Assembly: GCA_003457135.1 (NCBI GenBank)
Contig: DMSQ01000058.1
Coordinates: forward strand, 1 to 62,514
From: Prolixibacteraceae bacterium
GTDB lineage: Bacteria > Bacteroidota > Bacteroidia > Bacteroidales > Prolixibacteraceae
Length of the DNA: 62,514 bases
Direction: 5' to 3'
Shown: positions 40,156 to 50,345 of the stretch, piece by piece
Position numbering within the stretch: position 1 is the first letter of the stretch
How the letters are laid out: every line of letters starts with the position of its first letter
Position numbers and translations under genes: made by a program
The notes under the pieces: model-generated
What the model was told of the DNA's origin: nothing
Seen by the model: only the letters and a program-made list of their open reading frames with translations
Database searches by the model: none

Positions 40156-42474
40156 TTATTGAAACGCCATCTTCCCCGATTCGGTTTTTCCATCCGATCG
40201 GATTTGGTAAAGGTAAATACCCTTTTCCAGATTTCGCGGAGTCCATTTTTGGTATTGAGTTCCACGGTTCAGTTTTCCATTAAAAAGAGTTTCGATCAAT
40301 TTTCCTTGCAGGGTATAAATTGAGATAGATACCTGTGATTCTTTTTCAAGGTTAAAATAAATATTGGTTTCGCTGATAAATGGATTTGGAAAATTGCCTG
40401 TTCCGGCTTTGGAGCCAAAACCTGTTGTTAAAAGAAGTGTGGAATCAGGAAAACTGAATGTTGCTTCAGTAAGGGCCGACCAGCGCGTACCATCCTTTAC
40501 GCGGGCTTTCACAGTGCCGTTCCCATTTATTTTTACAGGCGAATTGTAGGCATAAACACCTGTTGAAGCTACACCTCCGCCAACTTCACGGGGATCAATT
40601 CCATTTACGGTATAATAAACAGTCCCCAGTGGTGAATACATTCCCAGATCAATTTCATTAATAACTGTTCCTCCTTCGTGAGTGAATTCCGGAGCGTTTA
40701 TCCAGGGATATAATCCTGACAAACGGAGTTGATTAATTACCAGATCGGTCCGTGGCGGAAAATAGGTTTTTGTAAGCCAATCGAGTGTTTTGACCCAGTA
40801 TTTTTCAGGCGTGTATAAATCGTTGTCGTTATCACGCGGATGCACATCGCGACGGTAATCACCCCATCGGGCCGACTCACAAAAGATGGCTTTTTCAATT
40901 TCAACAGCTCTTTTCAAGTAACGGTTTGCCGATGATTGTGATGTGAGCAGCCCATCATCAAAAAACCATTTTTGGACCTGATCGGCCACTAATATTCTAA
41001 ATTCAGCATTGTCTTTGAGTTTGGTAAATAAACGGCTCGGGCAATTGGCATTGTCTTCCCTGGTAACATCGAGCGTGGCAGTGGTAAATAAATGTTCGGC
41101 ATCCCAACTGAAAAACTTAAATCCTTTGTCGGGGATAACTTTGTTGCGTGCAGCAACCCAGTTGTGGTGGTCCCAATCGTTGTTTCCGGCGTAGAAATTC
41201 ATCAACATGTAATCAATCAGGCTTTCCACATCAACCAAGGGTTCGTAGGCCGGATTCCTCGTTCCGTCAGGGTTGTTTCCCTGAATTTTCTGATAGGCAG
41301 CCACGGTTGTCAATCCGCTGTTGGCCATGGCCATCATGTTGTTCCATATCCTGATATCGCCATTCGAAACTTCGGAATAATCTTTAATCACATCAAAATC
41401 GGCTGCTTTTCCTTTCAGGTATGTGCCCATAAAATCTTCGTCGGGCCGCTCGCACAAGTTGTACATACACCAGTAAATTCCGTTCAGGAATAAATGGACG
41501 AATTTGTTATGGGCCGAAGGATGCCCCATTGCCAGTTGCGTATCTTTTGCCCAACTATCCTGAACGTATTTAGGCGCTTTTCGCTCGGTTGCGCTCCAAT
41601 GCAACCAGGTATATCCGAAGTTGGCCCGAAGTACCAGGGAGTTAAACTGGGTTGTTGCATCCGGCTCGCTAAAGAGCGGGAAATCGAGCTTGGACGGTCC
41701 GTATTCGTTTTTGAATTCAAGACGAAATGAATGTTTTGGGGTTTTTTCAGGAACACGGCTTGCGCCGCCATGAATCTGAAGTGCGCAGTTTAGCTGAAAC
41801 CAGTCCTGGTTCTTCGGATCGAAATATTCGACCGAAACCGGACGTTCCCAGCCTTCACCGATTCCTTTTCCGGAAGAGCAGGTATAAATGTAAATCCCTC
41901 CGGTTACCGGATCGGTGCTATGAGAAAAAATATGGTCGGGATCGGTGACAACCGAAAGGCTTGGCAAATCCTGAAAGGCAGCCGCAAACTTTGGTTTGTA
42001 AGTTGGATTTTCACAAATTTCGGGATCCATCTCGTAATCAGCAGGCGCTATTCCGGGTATAGTTTCAAATGCTCCCCATTCAGGCGGGTAGCCTTTGGGA
42101 CGATTTGTCTGTTTCAGGATGCTGTCGGTAAAAAAATAGGTATTGCTCACTACCCTGCTGGTTTCCATGCCGTTTTTAACCGCAACAGCGCTAAGCGGAG
42201 TGGTAGTCTGTATCCATATTGGGTTCTGATATAATATTCCCTTTTGGGCAGAAGGACGGATACCATTGGTCGTGTAATAGATTTTGGCATCCGGATCAGC
42301 AGTTTGGAGTGTCACGGAAAAAGCTTCAGTATAATATCCGCGCGATTTACTGAAAACAGGCAACTGTACCTTACTTCCCGTAAACTCGGAAATGACCAGT
42401 TTTTCGATAGCGTACAATTGGGCCGGAACGAAGCAGCACAAAAGCAGAATCAGAATAAGTCCTTTCAGGTTCAT
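40156..42474 (-). CDS. CotH-type protein with T9SS sorting domain
   Basis: This 772-residue secreted protein has a signal peptide (to about residue 23, ..LYAIE), an N-terminal chitobiase-type beta domain (YYTTNGIRPS), a CotH-kinase-type domain from about residue 165 to 560 (LQIHGGASRVPEKTPKHSFR, CERPDEDF, WDHHNWVAARNK, KFFSWDAEHL), a second chitobiase-type domain (VYYTVNGIDPREV) and a C-terminal T9SS type A domain (FPNPFISETNIYF to GKMAFQ). CotH domains in other bacteria phosphorylate spore proteins. Here it is surface-exposed or released through the T9SS. Confidence 0.85.
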   Translation of the reverse strand: MNLKGLILILLLCCFVPAQLYAIEKLVISEFTGSKVQLPVFSKSRGYYTEAFSVTLQTADPDAKIYYTTNGIRPSAQKGILYQNPIWIQTTTPLSAVAVKNGMETSRVVSNTYFFTDSILKQTNRPKGYPPEWGAFETIPGIAPADYEMDPEICENPTYKPKFAAAFQDLPSLSVVTDPDHIFSHSTDPVTGGIYIYTCSSGKGIGEGWERPVSVEYFDPKNQDWFQLNCALQIHGGASRVPEKTPKHSFRLEFKNEYGPSKLDFPLFSEPDATTQFNSLVLRANFGYTWLHWSATERKAPKYVQDSWAKDTQLAMGHPSAHNKFVHLFLNGIYWCMYNLCERPDEDFMGTYLKGKAADFDVIKDYSEVSNGDIRIWNNMMAMANSGLTTVAAYQKIQGNNPDGTRNPAYEPLVDVESLIDYMLMNFYAGNNDWDHHNWVAARNKVIPDKGFKFFSWDAEHLFTTATLDVTREDNANCPSRLFTKLKDNAEFRILVADQVQKWFFDDGLLTSQSSANRYLKRAVEIEKAIFCESARWGDYRRDVHPRDNDNDLYTPEKYWVKTLDWLTKTYFPPRTDLVINQLRLSGLYPWINAPEFTHEGGTVINEIDLGMYSPLGTVYYTVNGIDPREVGGGVASTGVYAYNSPVKINGNGTVKARVKDGTRWSALTEATFSFPDSTLLLTTGFGSKAGTGNFPNPFISETNIYFNLEKESQVSISIYTLQGKLIETLFNGKLNRGTQYQKWTPRNLEKGIYLYQIRSDGKTESGKMAFQ

Positions 42475-42646
42475 GGGTTATTATCCAGAGAATAAGTTGC
42501 GGAAGTTAGTAAAAAATGTATTCGGTAATTTTCGGGTTATAAATCAAAAAATAGAATTATTTTAGAAAAATATATCTTGTTTTTAGTAACCCTTCTTAAC
42601 TGTTTTTCGAATCAGTACTAAAACGATAATCTTAAATCCGGATGTC

Positions 42647-43747
42647 ATGGACGAAAAACTGATTGCACTAGCTTCATTACCTTATTCAAAAGCTGAAATT
42701 TTGCGGTCGTTGCTTGAATCAGAAGGAATTGATTGTTTGCTCGAAAATGTTGATTTTCTTCAGGATGCGATGGATACCGGAGTTCAGATCCGAATTCGCG
42801 AACAGGATGCAGGCAAGGCTTTCCCAATTCTGGAAAAAATGCTGGGGAAAGTGTTTAATGACCAAACCAAAAACGAAAACTATGTACTGGTCCCGGTTGA
42901 CTTTTCAAGCTATTCGCTGAAAGCTGCCATAGTAGGTTTTGATATTGCCGAAAAATTAGGATCAAAAATGGTGCTGTACCATTCGAGCCCGCGGCCGGAG
43001 TATTTGACTATCCCTTATTCCGATGTGATTGTGTATGATTCGGCCCTTTTCCTGAATTATGAAATGACTGAAAAAGTTACCAGCAAAAAATTTGAAGAGT
43101 TTCTGAACGAACTTACTTTACGGATTGATAATCAAAGGTGGAAACAAGCCAAACCGGAATACATTATTAAAGTTGGTGAGGCCGAAGATGATATCCTTTC
43201 GTATATTCAGGTTCATCCGCCCAGATTGATCGTGATGGGAGTCAGGGGTGGAGATGCTCAAATTGGGGAATTCATAGGATCAACCACGGCAAGCGTTATT
43301 TTTAATATCAAGGTACCGGTACTGGCTATTCCCGAAAAAGCCCCTGACGATTGGCTTAAGAATTTCAAAACTGTGGTGTATGCCACCAACTTCGAAGCCC
43401 ATGATTTTGTGGCCATCGACAAGTTGCTGAAATTGGTTAAACCATTCGATACCAAAGTCATTTGCCTGCATGTCAATCAGAGTAACGATGGCTGGCTGGA
43501 CGAAGCAATGCTGGAAGGGATGCGTGAAGCGCTTTGTGAAAAATATCCATCTACAGGATTCGATTGCCGTCTGATCCATAACAAAAACCTACCGGAGGCC
43601 ATTGACCAGTATATCCTGGAGAATCATATCGATGTTCTGGCTTTGACGACACACCGAAGAAACCTGCTAACCCGGTTATTCAATCCCAGCATAGCCCGTG
43701 AATTAGTGCTTCATTCACGAACCCCGTTACTGATTTTTAATGCCTGA
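42647..43747 (+). CDS. DUF2007 + tandem universal stress protein
   Basis: This 366-residue protein begins with a DUF2007 signal-transducing-type domain (residues 1-70; SKAEILRSLLESEGIDCLLE) followed by two universal stress (Usp) domains (VPVDFSSYSLKAAIVG to GSTTASVIFNIKVPVLAI, then TVVYATNFEAHDFVAI to LLIFNA). The second Usp has a degenerate ATP loop, the first retains a GSTTASV pattern. Usp domains bind ATP or AMP. It ends two bases from the convergent GH130-type gene. Confidence 0.85.
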   Translation: MDEKLIALASLPYSKAEILRSLLESEGIDCLLENVDFLQDAMDTGVQIRIREQDAGKAFPILEKMLGKVFNDQTKNENYVLVPVDFSSYSLKAAIVGFDIAEKLGSKMVLYHSSPRPEYLTIPYSDVIVYDSALFLNYEMTEKVTSKKFEEFLNELTLRIDNQRWKQAKPEYIIKVGEAEDDILSYIQVHPPRLIVMGVRGGDAQIGEFIGSTTASVIFNIKVPVLAIPEKAPDDWLKNFKTVVYATNFEAHDFVAIDKLLKLVKPFDTKVICLHVNQSNDGWLDEAMLEGMREALCEKYPSTGFDCRLIHNKNLPEAIDQYILENHIDVLALTTHRRNLLTRLFNPSIARELVLHSRTPLLIFNA

Positions 43748-43749
43748 TT

Positions 43750-44880
43750 TTATAGTTTTACTTCAGTCACTGCCACTCCTATGAATGAGTCGGCTGTGCC
43801 ATAGTATAAAAACCATTTGTTTTTGAAATATATAAGTCCTTCACCAAAAACGGTTCCGGATTTGTATTGACCAGTCTGCTCATGAGGTAAGGTCGGTTTC
43901 AGAATGTATGAATCCGAACGTTCCAATACCATTTCCGGATTAGCTGGATCTATTAAAACCTGGCCTACGGAATATGTGCCTTTGGGTAAATTCGGATCGG
44001 AATTGTCTCCATCTGAGTTTTTCCCGTTGTAAAGCAGCAAAATACCTTTATCGGTCAACAAAGCGGGAGGGCCGCATTCGGTTAGTGCGCTGTCGAAATA
44101 CCCAGCCCTGGGTACAATTATTTTTCTTAGATTTCCTTTATCATCAACATTGGGGTACCAATCGGTGAGGTTATCGGATATGGCCAGATTTACACCATGT
44201 TCACCCCAATACATGTAGAATTTGCCATTGAATTTAGCAACGGTCTGATTTCCATTTTTCATCCGGGTAACAATTGATCCCGATTTGCTGGCCATATTCA
44301 GGAATTTGCCATTATAAGCTTTGGCAAAGGCGGGGCCTTTCTTTTGCCAGTGAATCAAATCTTTTGATGTGGCAACCGACAGGCGCGGAGTATCGTAGTT
44401 CCAGCTTGTGTACAACATTACGAACAAACCTTCATCGGTTTTAACAACACGCGGATCTTCGCAGCCGCCCATGTGATCGTATTTGGCGAATTCGTCATTA
44501 TCGGGATACAATACCGGAGCCGGATAATATTCAAAATGAATTCCGTCGGCGCTGGAAGCTAAACCAATTCGTGAAGTGCGGCCGCCCAAGTGTGCTTTTG
44601 GATTGTCTTCGCAACGGGTTAACAGATAAACTTTTCCATCGTGCACAATGGCAGCCGGATTAAACACATCGGCTCGCTGCCATTTGATTTCGGCTTTCTT
44701 TACCGGACAAAAAAAGATTTTTGTAGAGTCGGCTCCAAGAATCGGATTTTCTTTGGGTTTGGTAAATCCTGAAAACCCCCATGAAGGTTTTGATTTGCTG
44801 TTTTGAGTGATTCCGGTATATGGCCAAAAGCCAACTATCAGAAGGAACGCTAAAACGATAGATTTAGTCCAGGTTTTCAT
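43750..44880 (-). CDS. GH130-type glycosidase/phosphorylase, secreted
   Basis: This 376-residue protein has a signal peptide (about 25 residues, ...TGITQ) and a five-blade beta-propeller. The key segments are AAIVHDGKVYLLTRCED near residue 80, GGCEDPRVV near residue 137 and a LTECGPPALL segment near 266, as in GH130. Members act on beta-mannosides as phosphorylases or hydrolases. A signal peptide argues for hydrolysis outside the cytoplasm. It follows the SusD gene but is separated by a strong hairpin. Confidence 0.75.
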   Translation of the reverse strand: MKTWTKSIVLAFLLIVGFWPYTGITQNSKSKPSWGFSGFTKPKENPILGADSTKIFFCPVKKAEIKWQRADVFNPAAIVHDGKVYLLTRCEDNPKAHLGGRTSRIGLASSADGIHFEYYPAPVLYPDNDEFAKYDHMGGCEDPRVVKTDEGLFVMLYTSWNYDTPRLSVATSKDLIHWQKKGPAFAKAYNGKFLNMASKSGSIVTRMKNGNQTVAKFNGKFYMYWGEHGVNLAISDNLTDWYPNVDDKGNLRKIIVPRAGYFDSALTECGPPALLTDKGILLLYNGKNSDGDNSDPNLPKGTYSVGQVLIDPANPEMVLERSDSYILKPTLPHEQTGQYKSGTVFGEGLIYFKNKWFLYYGTADSFIGVAVTEVKL

Positions 44881-44990
44881 TTTGATTTATAATTGGTATG
44901 AAAGATTCTTTTGCTGATGAAGGTTTTATAAAGATGCAATCCTTTGCTCTTTTATCGGGTAATAACCTTGAATATATCAGAATACATGTA

Positions 44991-45023
44991 AAACAGGCTG
45001 CTTCAGGTAGAAGCAGCCTGTTT
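44991..45023 (-). terminator. Strong hairpin between SusD and the GH130-type gene
   Basis: A perfect 14-bp stem (AAACAGGCTGCTTC / GAAGCAGCCTGTTT) with a five-base loop lies 22 bases after the SusD stop. A T run is not strong in either direction. It probably ends or reduces transcription from susCD into the glycosidase gene, or stabilises the susCD message. Confidence 0.75.
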
Positions 45024-45044
45024 GAAAAATTGCGAATGTAATTC

Positions 45045-46871
45045 TTACCAACCGGGATTTTGTTCAAGTTTTGGATTGGTCAGCCTATGCGATTCCGGAA
45101 TCGGATAGTAATACTTTTTATCCTCCCATTTCCTTGCAACTGTTGTCAGCCAGGTCAATTCTCCCGATGTATCGTTTTTCAAACGTACCGGATTTGGTGT
45201 TCCGCTCACAGTTGGCGCCACATCAATATAGGTCACACCCGAAACTGCAGGTGAGGGTTTTGTTGTCTTAAAAAATGCAACATCCATTTTACCATCTTCA
45301 TTCAGATCCATGGGTGTATTCAATTCCGGTACATACATTCCGTTCCATTCAATTTCCAGCAATTCTCCCCTTTTCCACCTCATCAGGTCGTAGTAGCGGA
45401 ATCCTTCCATACAAAGTTCGATGCCCCTTTCCCTGCGGATTTCAAGGATCACCGGATCAGATATGCCTGGGAAATATTTCGTCTGCATGTAAGGATCGAC
45501 AACTGTAGGTTTTGTGGTCAATCCACCGGTGATGCCAGCCCTTTTCCTTAACGCCCCAATAGTAAGCGCCCAATCGGCATCGGTGAAGGTTCCCAGTTCT
45601 GCTTTTGCTTCAGCATAATTTAAAAGTACCTCGCCATAGCGGAAGAATGAAATCGGATTAATATTCAAGTTCCTTGTGTCATAATAGACATCATCAAGGC
45701 ACCATTTAATGGGCTGGTAGCCCGTGTAAGAATAAGTAAAAACTGGCGGAGTGGCTACCTGAATTCCACCGCTCAATCGTTTATAATCACCCAGCCTGAT
45801 GGTTTGTTTGAGCCTTTTATCCCTGTTCTTGACCTCATCCTTAAATATCGTCGTCTGATAATTCGGATTACTCGTAAAAGGAGTGCCGTCAAGGTTCAGG
45901 TAAGTATTGATGAATGTCCGGATAAAGCTGAACCGGATACCGGTGGTGGCGCTTGTGTGTACCCAGTTGGCAGCATGTGTGACGCTTAATGCTAAATCCA
46001 TTATTGCGGCCATCATTACTTCGCTGTTTGGTACCGGGGTGATGGTTGTAAACACATTCCTGTACGAAAGGTCGGTACCTGCTCCCTCATATAACTTGAA
46101 AACATTCTGATCCATTACAAATTTTGCAGCATCGGAGGCATGAGTTAGCCAGGTGGAAGCTGTATTTTGAAGGTTCAGTTCGGTATGATATTTCCGGTAG
46201 GTGCCTTCAAACAGGCAGATGCGTGCTTTATAAGCATAGGCTATATTTTTTGTAACAAGACTTTTCGATGCATCGCTCGTAGTTTTAATATTCTGGCAGG
46301 CATAATTGATATCGGCCAGTACTGAATCCATTACCATGGTCCGTGGATCCTGTTTTTTGTACAGCATCAAGGTATCAGTAACATCTAGTGCCTTATTAAT
46401 CCACGGTACATTGCCATAGCGTTTAACCTTTTCAAAATAAAACCAGGCCCTGAAAAATTTGGCCAGACCAATGTAATGCCTTTTAACGTCCGGGGCAATT
46501 TTAGGATCGTTGCAGTTCTGAATGAAATAATTGATGTTCCGCAGGTTTCCCCATCCCCAGTTCCAGTCGGATCCCAGCGCCACCAGGTCCCAACCTGATT
46601 CAGAAGTATTATCGGAAGTTGTCGGACTGTATCCGGTTGCCTGCAAAAATGGCGGGGCATTCCTTCTCGCGGTATAATCAGACATGTTATCCACCCGATG
46701 TATATCATCGGCGCTGGGAAGGCCATTGTAAAACGACATTGCATATAAATCCAGTCCCTGTTGACTACCAAATACGGATGATTTTGAAGCTACGGACATG
46801 GGTTCCTGTTCCAGGTCACAGCCTGTAAAGAAGGCTGCCATAAGGAGAAACCATAAATATTGTTTTTTCAT
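45045..46871 (-). CDS. SusD/RagB-type nutrient-binding lipoprotein
   Basis: This 608-residue protein has a lipoprotein signal peptide (FFTGCDLEQEP, Cys at residue 18) and the SusD fold: TPR-like helices, RNINYFIQNCND near residue 105, FRAWFYFEKVKRYG near 140 and the C-terminal PIPESHRLTNPKLEQNPGW. It binds a glycan outside and delivers it to the SusC channel encoded directly upstream. The two genes are 18 bases apart. Confidence 0.9.
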   Translation of the reverse strand: MKKQYLWFLLMAAFFTGCDLEQEPMSVASKSSVFGSQQGLDLYAMSFYNGLPSADDIHRVDNMSDYTARRNAPPFLQATGYSPTTSDNTSESGWDLVALGSDWNWGWGNLRNINYFIQNCNDPKIAPDVKRHYIGLAKFFRAWFYFEKVKRYGNVPWINKALDVTDTLMLYKKQDPRTMVMDSVLADINYACQNIKTTSDASKSLVTKNIAYAYKARICLFEGTYRKYHTELNLQNTASTWLTHASDAAKFVMDQNVFKLYEGAGTDLSYRNVFTTITPVPNSEVMMAAIMDLALSVTHAANWVHTSATTGIRFSFIRTFINTYLNLDGTPFTSNPNYQTTIFKDEVKNRDKRLKQTIRLGDYKRLSGGIQVATPPVFTYSYTGYQPIKWCLDDVYYDTRNLNINPISFFRYGEVLLNYAEAKAELGTFTDADWALTIGALRKRAGITGGLTTKPTVVDPYMQTKYFPGISDPVILEIRRERGIELCMEGFRYYDLMRWKRGELLEIEWNGMYVPELNTPMDLNEDGKMDVAFFKTTKPSPAVSGVTYIDVAPTVSGTPNPVRLKNDTSGELTWLTTVARKWEDKKYYYPIPESHRLTNPKLEQNPGW

Positions 46872-46889
46872 AATCTTATTTTTTAATCG

Positions 46890-49800
46890 TTAAAATGTTA
46901 CTGAAATGCCCAATGTCATGCTTTTCAGCATCGGGTAGTTATGACCATCACCGGCATTACCAGAGGTAAAAAGCTGATCTGAAGGAGTTGTATTTTCAAT
47001 GTCAATATCTCTTGTCAGTCTGTAAAGGGGAGACCAGCTCCAAAGGTTTTCACCCGAAAAATAGATTTTCACGTTTTCAGCCCCGATTTTTGAAGATATA
47101 GCCTTTGGAAGATTATATCCGAACTGAATGTTTGTCAACCTGATATAAGCAATGTTCTGAAGATATCTGGTCTGTGCGAAGGTAAGGATTCCACCGGTAC
47201 GGTTATTTTGGCGGGAAACATACCTGGGCAGGTAGGCATCAGTATTTTCAGGTGTCCAGTGGTTGTCGAGGTGCCATCGGGGCAATTTGTTGTATGGCCT
47301 GTTGTATTGCCCCCAGAAAACTTCGGCTTCAACACTGGGCCACCAGTCCTGTTTGCCGACTCCCTGGAAAAAGGTGGAAATGAAAAAGTTATTCCAGTCG
47401 GCGCCTAAATTGAAGGAATACATAAAGCGAGGCGCAGAATTCCCGATAATAAACCTGTCGCCGGGATTTGTAGCTGTATTGGTTCCCGGATTTACTTCCT
47501 TGTCGTCATTCCGGTCTTTGAGTTTAATGTCTCCCGGATAGATCTTCCCGGAGGAAGTGGTTAAAAACCGTGGGGATTGCTTGGCGTGGCTGTCAATGTC
47601 GGCCTGGTCAATAAAGAAACCTTCGGTTTCATAGCCCCATATTTCACCCAGTACCTGCCCCACATAATAGTCAGTCAGGAACTTGTCAGGGTTATTATAT
47701 TTCTTAATAATTGACCTGTTGTCTGCCAGTGTAAAACGCAGGTCATAATTCAATGGCTTTGATAATAAATTGAATTTATCTCTCCAGGTAAGCGAAATTT
47801 CCCAACCTTTTGTTTCAAGGTCAGCATAGTTTCCTCTTGGAGCTGTCGCCCCAAAAACTGCGGGCAAGGTCATCCCGATGGTGTACATATCGGTTGTTTG
47901 CCTGATGTAATAATCACCTACAAAATTCAGACGATCATTTAACATTGAAAAATCGAGGCCAAAGTCGGTAGTTGTTGCGGTTTCCCATGTAAGCCCTTCA
48001 GGAAGCACGCTTGGATTTCTGGTATATTGTGGCCGCACTCCGTTGAAAATCCTTCCGGATTGAGTAATGGATAAGGTTTCCAGAAAATTATATGAACCAA
48101 TGTTCCCGTTGCCTAATGAACCATAGGATGCCCTCAATTTAAGATTTGAAATCAGGTCGGGATTTACTTTCCAGAAGGATTCATTCGAAATGCGCCATCC
48201 TGCTGAGTAGGACGGGAAAAAGGCATAACGCTGGTCAGCAGGGAATTTTGACGAGCCATCGTAACGGCCATTTACCTCAATCAGGTACTTATCCTTGTAA
48301 GAATAGTTTAACCTGGAAAAACCACCAAGGATGTTCCATTTTTCCCAGCCTCCTTCGGTAAGTATGGATTGCCCCAATGCTAGGTTCAGATCCATGGCAT
48401 CTTCAAAAATAAGCCCGTTGCGCTGTGCCATTACCCTTCGGTAGGTGGATTCCTCATAGTTATAACCTGCCAGTAATTTGAAATAGTGCTTTTCGGTTAA
48501 GTTTTTTTCGTACTCGGTATAAATGTTAGTGGCAATATACTGGGTTTCAGTTAAAATTTCACGCAGGTCATTGGTGGTTGTTCCCACATAGGCAATAACT
48601 CCCGGTTTGTTGCTGTATGGGACAGGTACCTGTTTGCGTTTTTCACTGTTATCCCTCTTTTGAAATGTGATATCACCTTTAATCCGTAGCGCATCATTTA
48701 AAAACTGTGCTACAAATCCGCTGGTGGTTTTAAATGTTTTTCTCCGGAAATCAAATCCGTTTTTCCCATACCAGAAATCACCGATATTGTAAACGGAAGA
48801 CATGGTAAGTGTTCCATCGGGATTGAACATCGGCGCCAAAGGATGCCCCTCATCGGCAATATTCCTCCAGATTCCGCTACCTTCGCCCACATTCGACGGA
48901 TTGTGGTACTTCGTGCTCGAATAATCAGTATTGTTTTCTATTTTCAGCCAGGGATATACCTGAACGGATCCTTTGCTCCTGAAATTCATCATTTCATATT
49001 TATCGGTATTCCATGTGAATAATCCATTCTGGCCCATATATCTTCCGGTCAACATAAAGCTTGTTGTTTTACTGCTTCCTGAAACGGAAATATTTTGCTC
49101 GTTGGCGAGTTCATAATCCTTGTACAAAAGAGCATAATGATCGGTACTGCCATAATAAACATATTCGCCGGTTACCGGATCAATTTCAACTTCCTTGTCT
49201 GTGGCGAGTGGGCTGTTGTGCCTTCTTTCCAGTTCAGTGAAATAAGCCTGTGAAAATTTCAGGGTTTTATTGACGGCCTGTGGATAAGTGCCCTCCCAGT
49301 TAACAAAGGATTCGGCAAAATACTTTGCCCAGGTGTATCCGTCGGAAACAAAGTCAGGTGTTGTGATAGGGCTTTTAACTGACATGCTTGAGGAAAAGGC
49401 GACGGAGGTTTTTTCCTTTTCCGGATTACGGGTGGTAATCAGTACTACTCCAAAAACACCCCTTGCCCCATAGATAGAAGCTGAAGCTGCATCCTTCAGT
49501 AATGTTACACTGGCAATGTCGTTTGGATTAAGTAAGCTTGGATCACCTTCTGCACCATCGATCAGTACCAGTGCATTACCACCCTGACCAATGGAGGTGG
49601 TTCCTCTGATGTTGTAACTTGGAGATTGGTTAGGTTTACCGTCAAGGAGCCTGATGTTCAGGTTAGGCATAATACCTTTTAATCCCTGGGTCAGGTTGGT
49701 CATCGAACGGTTTTCGAATGCACCGCTCCCAACCTGGTCAACAGCGCCGGTGAGGTTAGCTTTTTTCTGAGTGCCGTAACCAACCACAACAACCTCTTCG

Positions 49801-50177
49801 ACGCCAATGGTTTCTTCTTCCATAACCACATCAAATGTAGATTTTCCGGCAAGGGAAACTGTCTGTCCTTTCATTCCAACAAAAGAAAAAACCAATGTTT
49901 GAGCATTTGCCGGAACTGAGAGTCTGAAATTTCCATTGGCATCAGTAATTGAGCCTACAGAAGTACCTTGAACAAATACACTAACACCAGGGATTGGTAG
50001 CCCTTTGGCCTCTTTTACCGTACCTGAAATGTCTCTGAGCCGTTGTTGTTGGCCAAAACTCCCTGATGCACCTAGTGTTGCATAAAGCAGAGCTAATAAA
50101 GCCAACAACTTTACCCGTAATAAAATCGTTGCTAATCCCTCACGGGGAAAGCAAAATCCATTCAGATTTTTTTTCAT
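46890..50177 (-). CDS. SusC/RagA-type TonB-linked outer membrane receptor
   Basis: This protein of about 1095 residues has a signal peptide, an N-terminal CarboxypepD_reg-type domain (DISGTVKEAKGLPIPGVSVF near residue 50), a TonB box (EEVVVVGYGTQKKANLTGAV near residue 130), a plug and a 22-strand barrel ending in SMTLGISVTF. Together with SusD it takes up a glycan. The ATG at 50177 is preferred over one ten codons upstream. Confidence 0.9.
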   Translation of the reverse strand: MKKNLNGFCFPREGLATILLRVKLLALLALLYATLGASGSFGQQQRLRDISGTVKEAKGLPIPGVSVFVQGTSVGSITDANGNFRLSVPANAQTLVFSFVGMKGQTVSLAGKSTFDVVMEEETIGVEEVVVVGYGTQKKANLTGAVDQVGSGAFENRSMTNLTQGLKGIMPNLNIRLLDGKPNQSPSYNIRGTTSIGQGGNALVLIDGAEGDPSLLNPNDIASVTLLKDAASASIYGARGVFGVVLITTRNPEKEKTSVAFSSSMSVKSPITTPDFVSDGYTWAKYFAESFVNWEGTYPQAVNKTLKFSQAYFTELERRHNSPLATDKEVEIDPVTGEYVYYGSTDHYALLYKDYELANEQNISVSGSSKTTSFMLTGRYMGQNGLFTWNTDKYEMMNFRSKGSVQVYPWLKIENNTDYSSTKYHNPSNVGEGSGIWRNIADEGHPLAPMFNPDGTLTMSSVYNIGDFWYGKNGFDFRRKTFKTTSGFVAQFLNDALRIKGDITFQKRDNSEKRKQVPVPYSNKPGVIAYVGTTTNDLREILTETQYIATNIYTEYEKNLTEKHYFKLLAGYNYEESTYRRVMAQRNGLIFEDAMDLNLALGQSILTEGGWEKWNILGGFSRLNYSYKDKYLIEVNGRYDGSSKFPADQRYAFFPSYSAGWRISNESFWKVNPDLISNLKLRASYGSLGNGNIGSYNFLETLSITQSGRIFNGVRPQYTRNPSVLPEGLTWETATTTDFGLDFSMLNDRLNFVGDYYIRQTTDMYTIGMTLPAVFGATAPRGNYADLETKGWEISLTWRDKFNLLSKPLNYDLRFTLADNRSIIKKYNNPDKFLTDYYVGQVLGEIWGYETEGFFIDQADIDSHAKQSPRFLTTSSGKIYPGDIKLKDRNDDKEVNPGTNTATNPGDRFIIGNSAPRFMYSFNLGADWNNFFISTFFQGVGKQDWWPSVEAEVFWGQYNRPYNKLPRWHLDNHWTPENTDAYLPRYVSRQNNRTGGILTFAQTRYLQNIAYIRLTNIQFGYNLPKAISSKIGAENVKIYFSGENLWSWSPLYRLTRDIDIENTTPSDQLFTSGNAGDGHNYPMLKSMTLGISVTF

Positions 50178-50345
50178 AGTTGAGTTTTGTTTTTGTTGAA
50201 CAATCATTGAGTTGATCCATATTTAAAAAACATGAAATACATTTCAATTATTACCAGTAAATCCGCGCGAGAGTTAAAAAAATGTTTGGCAATGAATTGA
50301 ATGTTAGAATATCTTTTTAAAAATACGTTAAAAAGAATGACTTTC

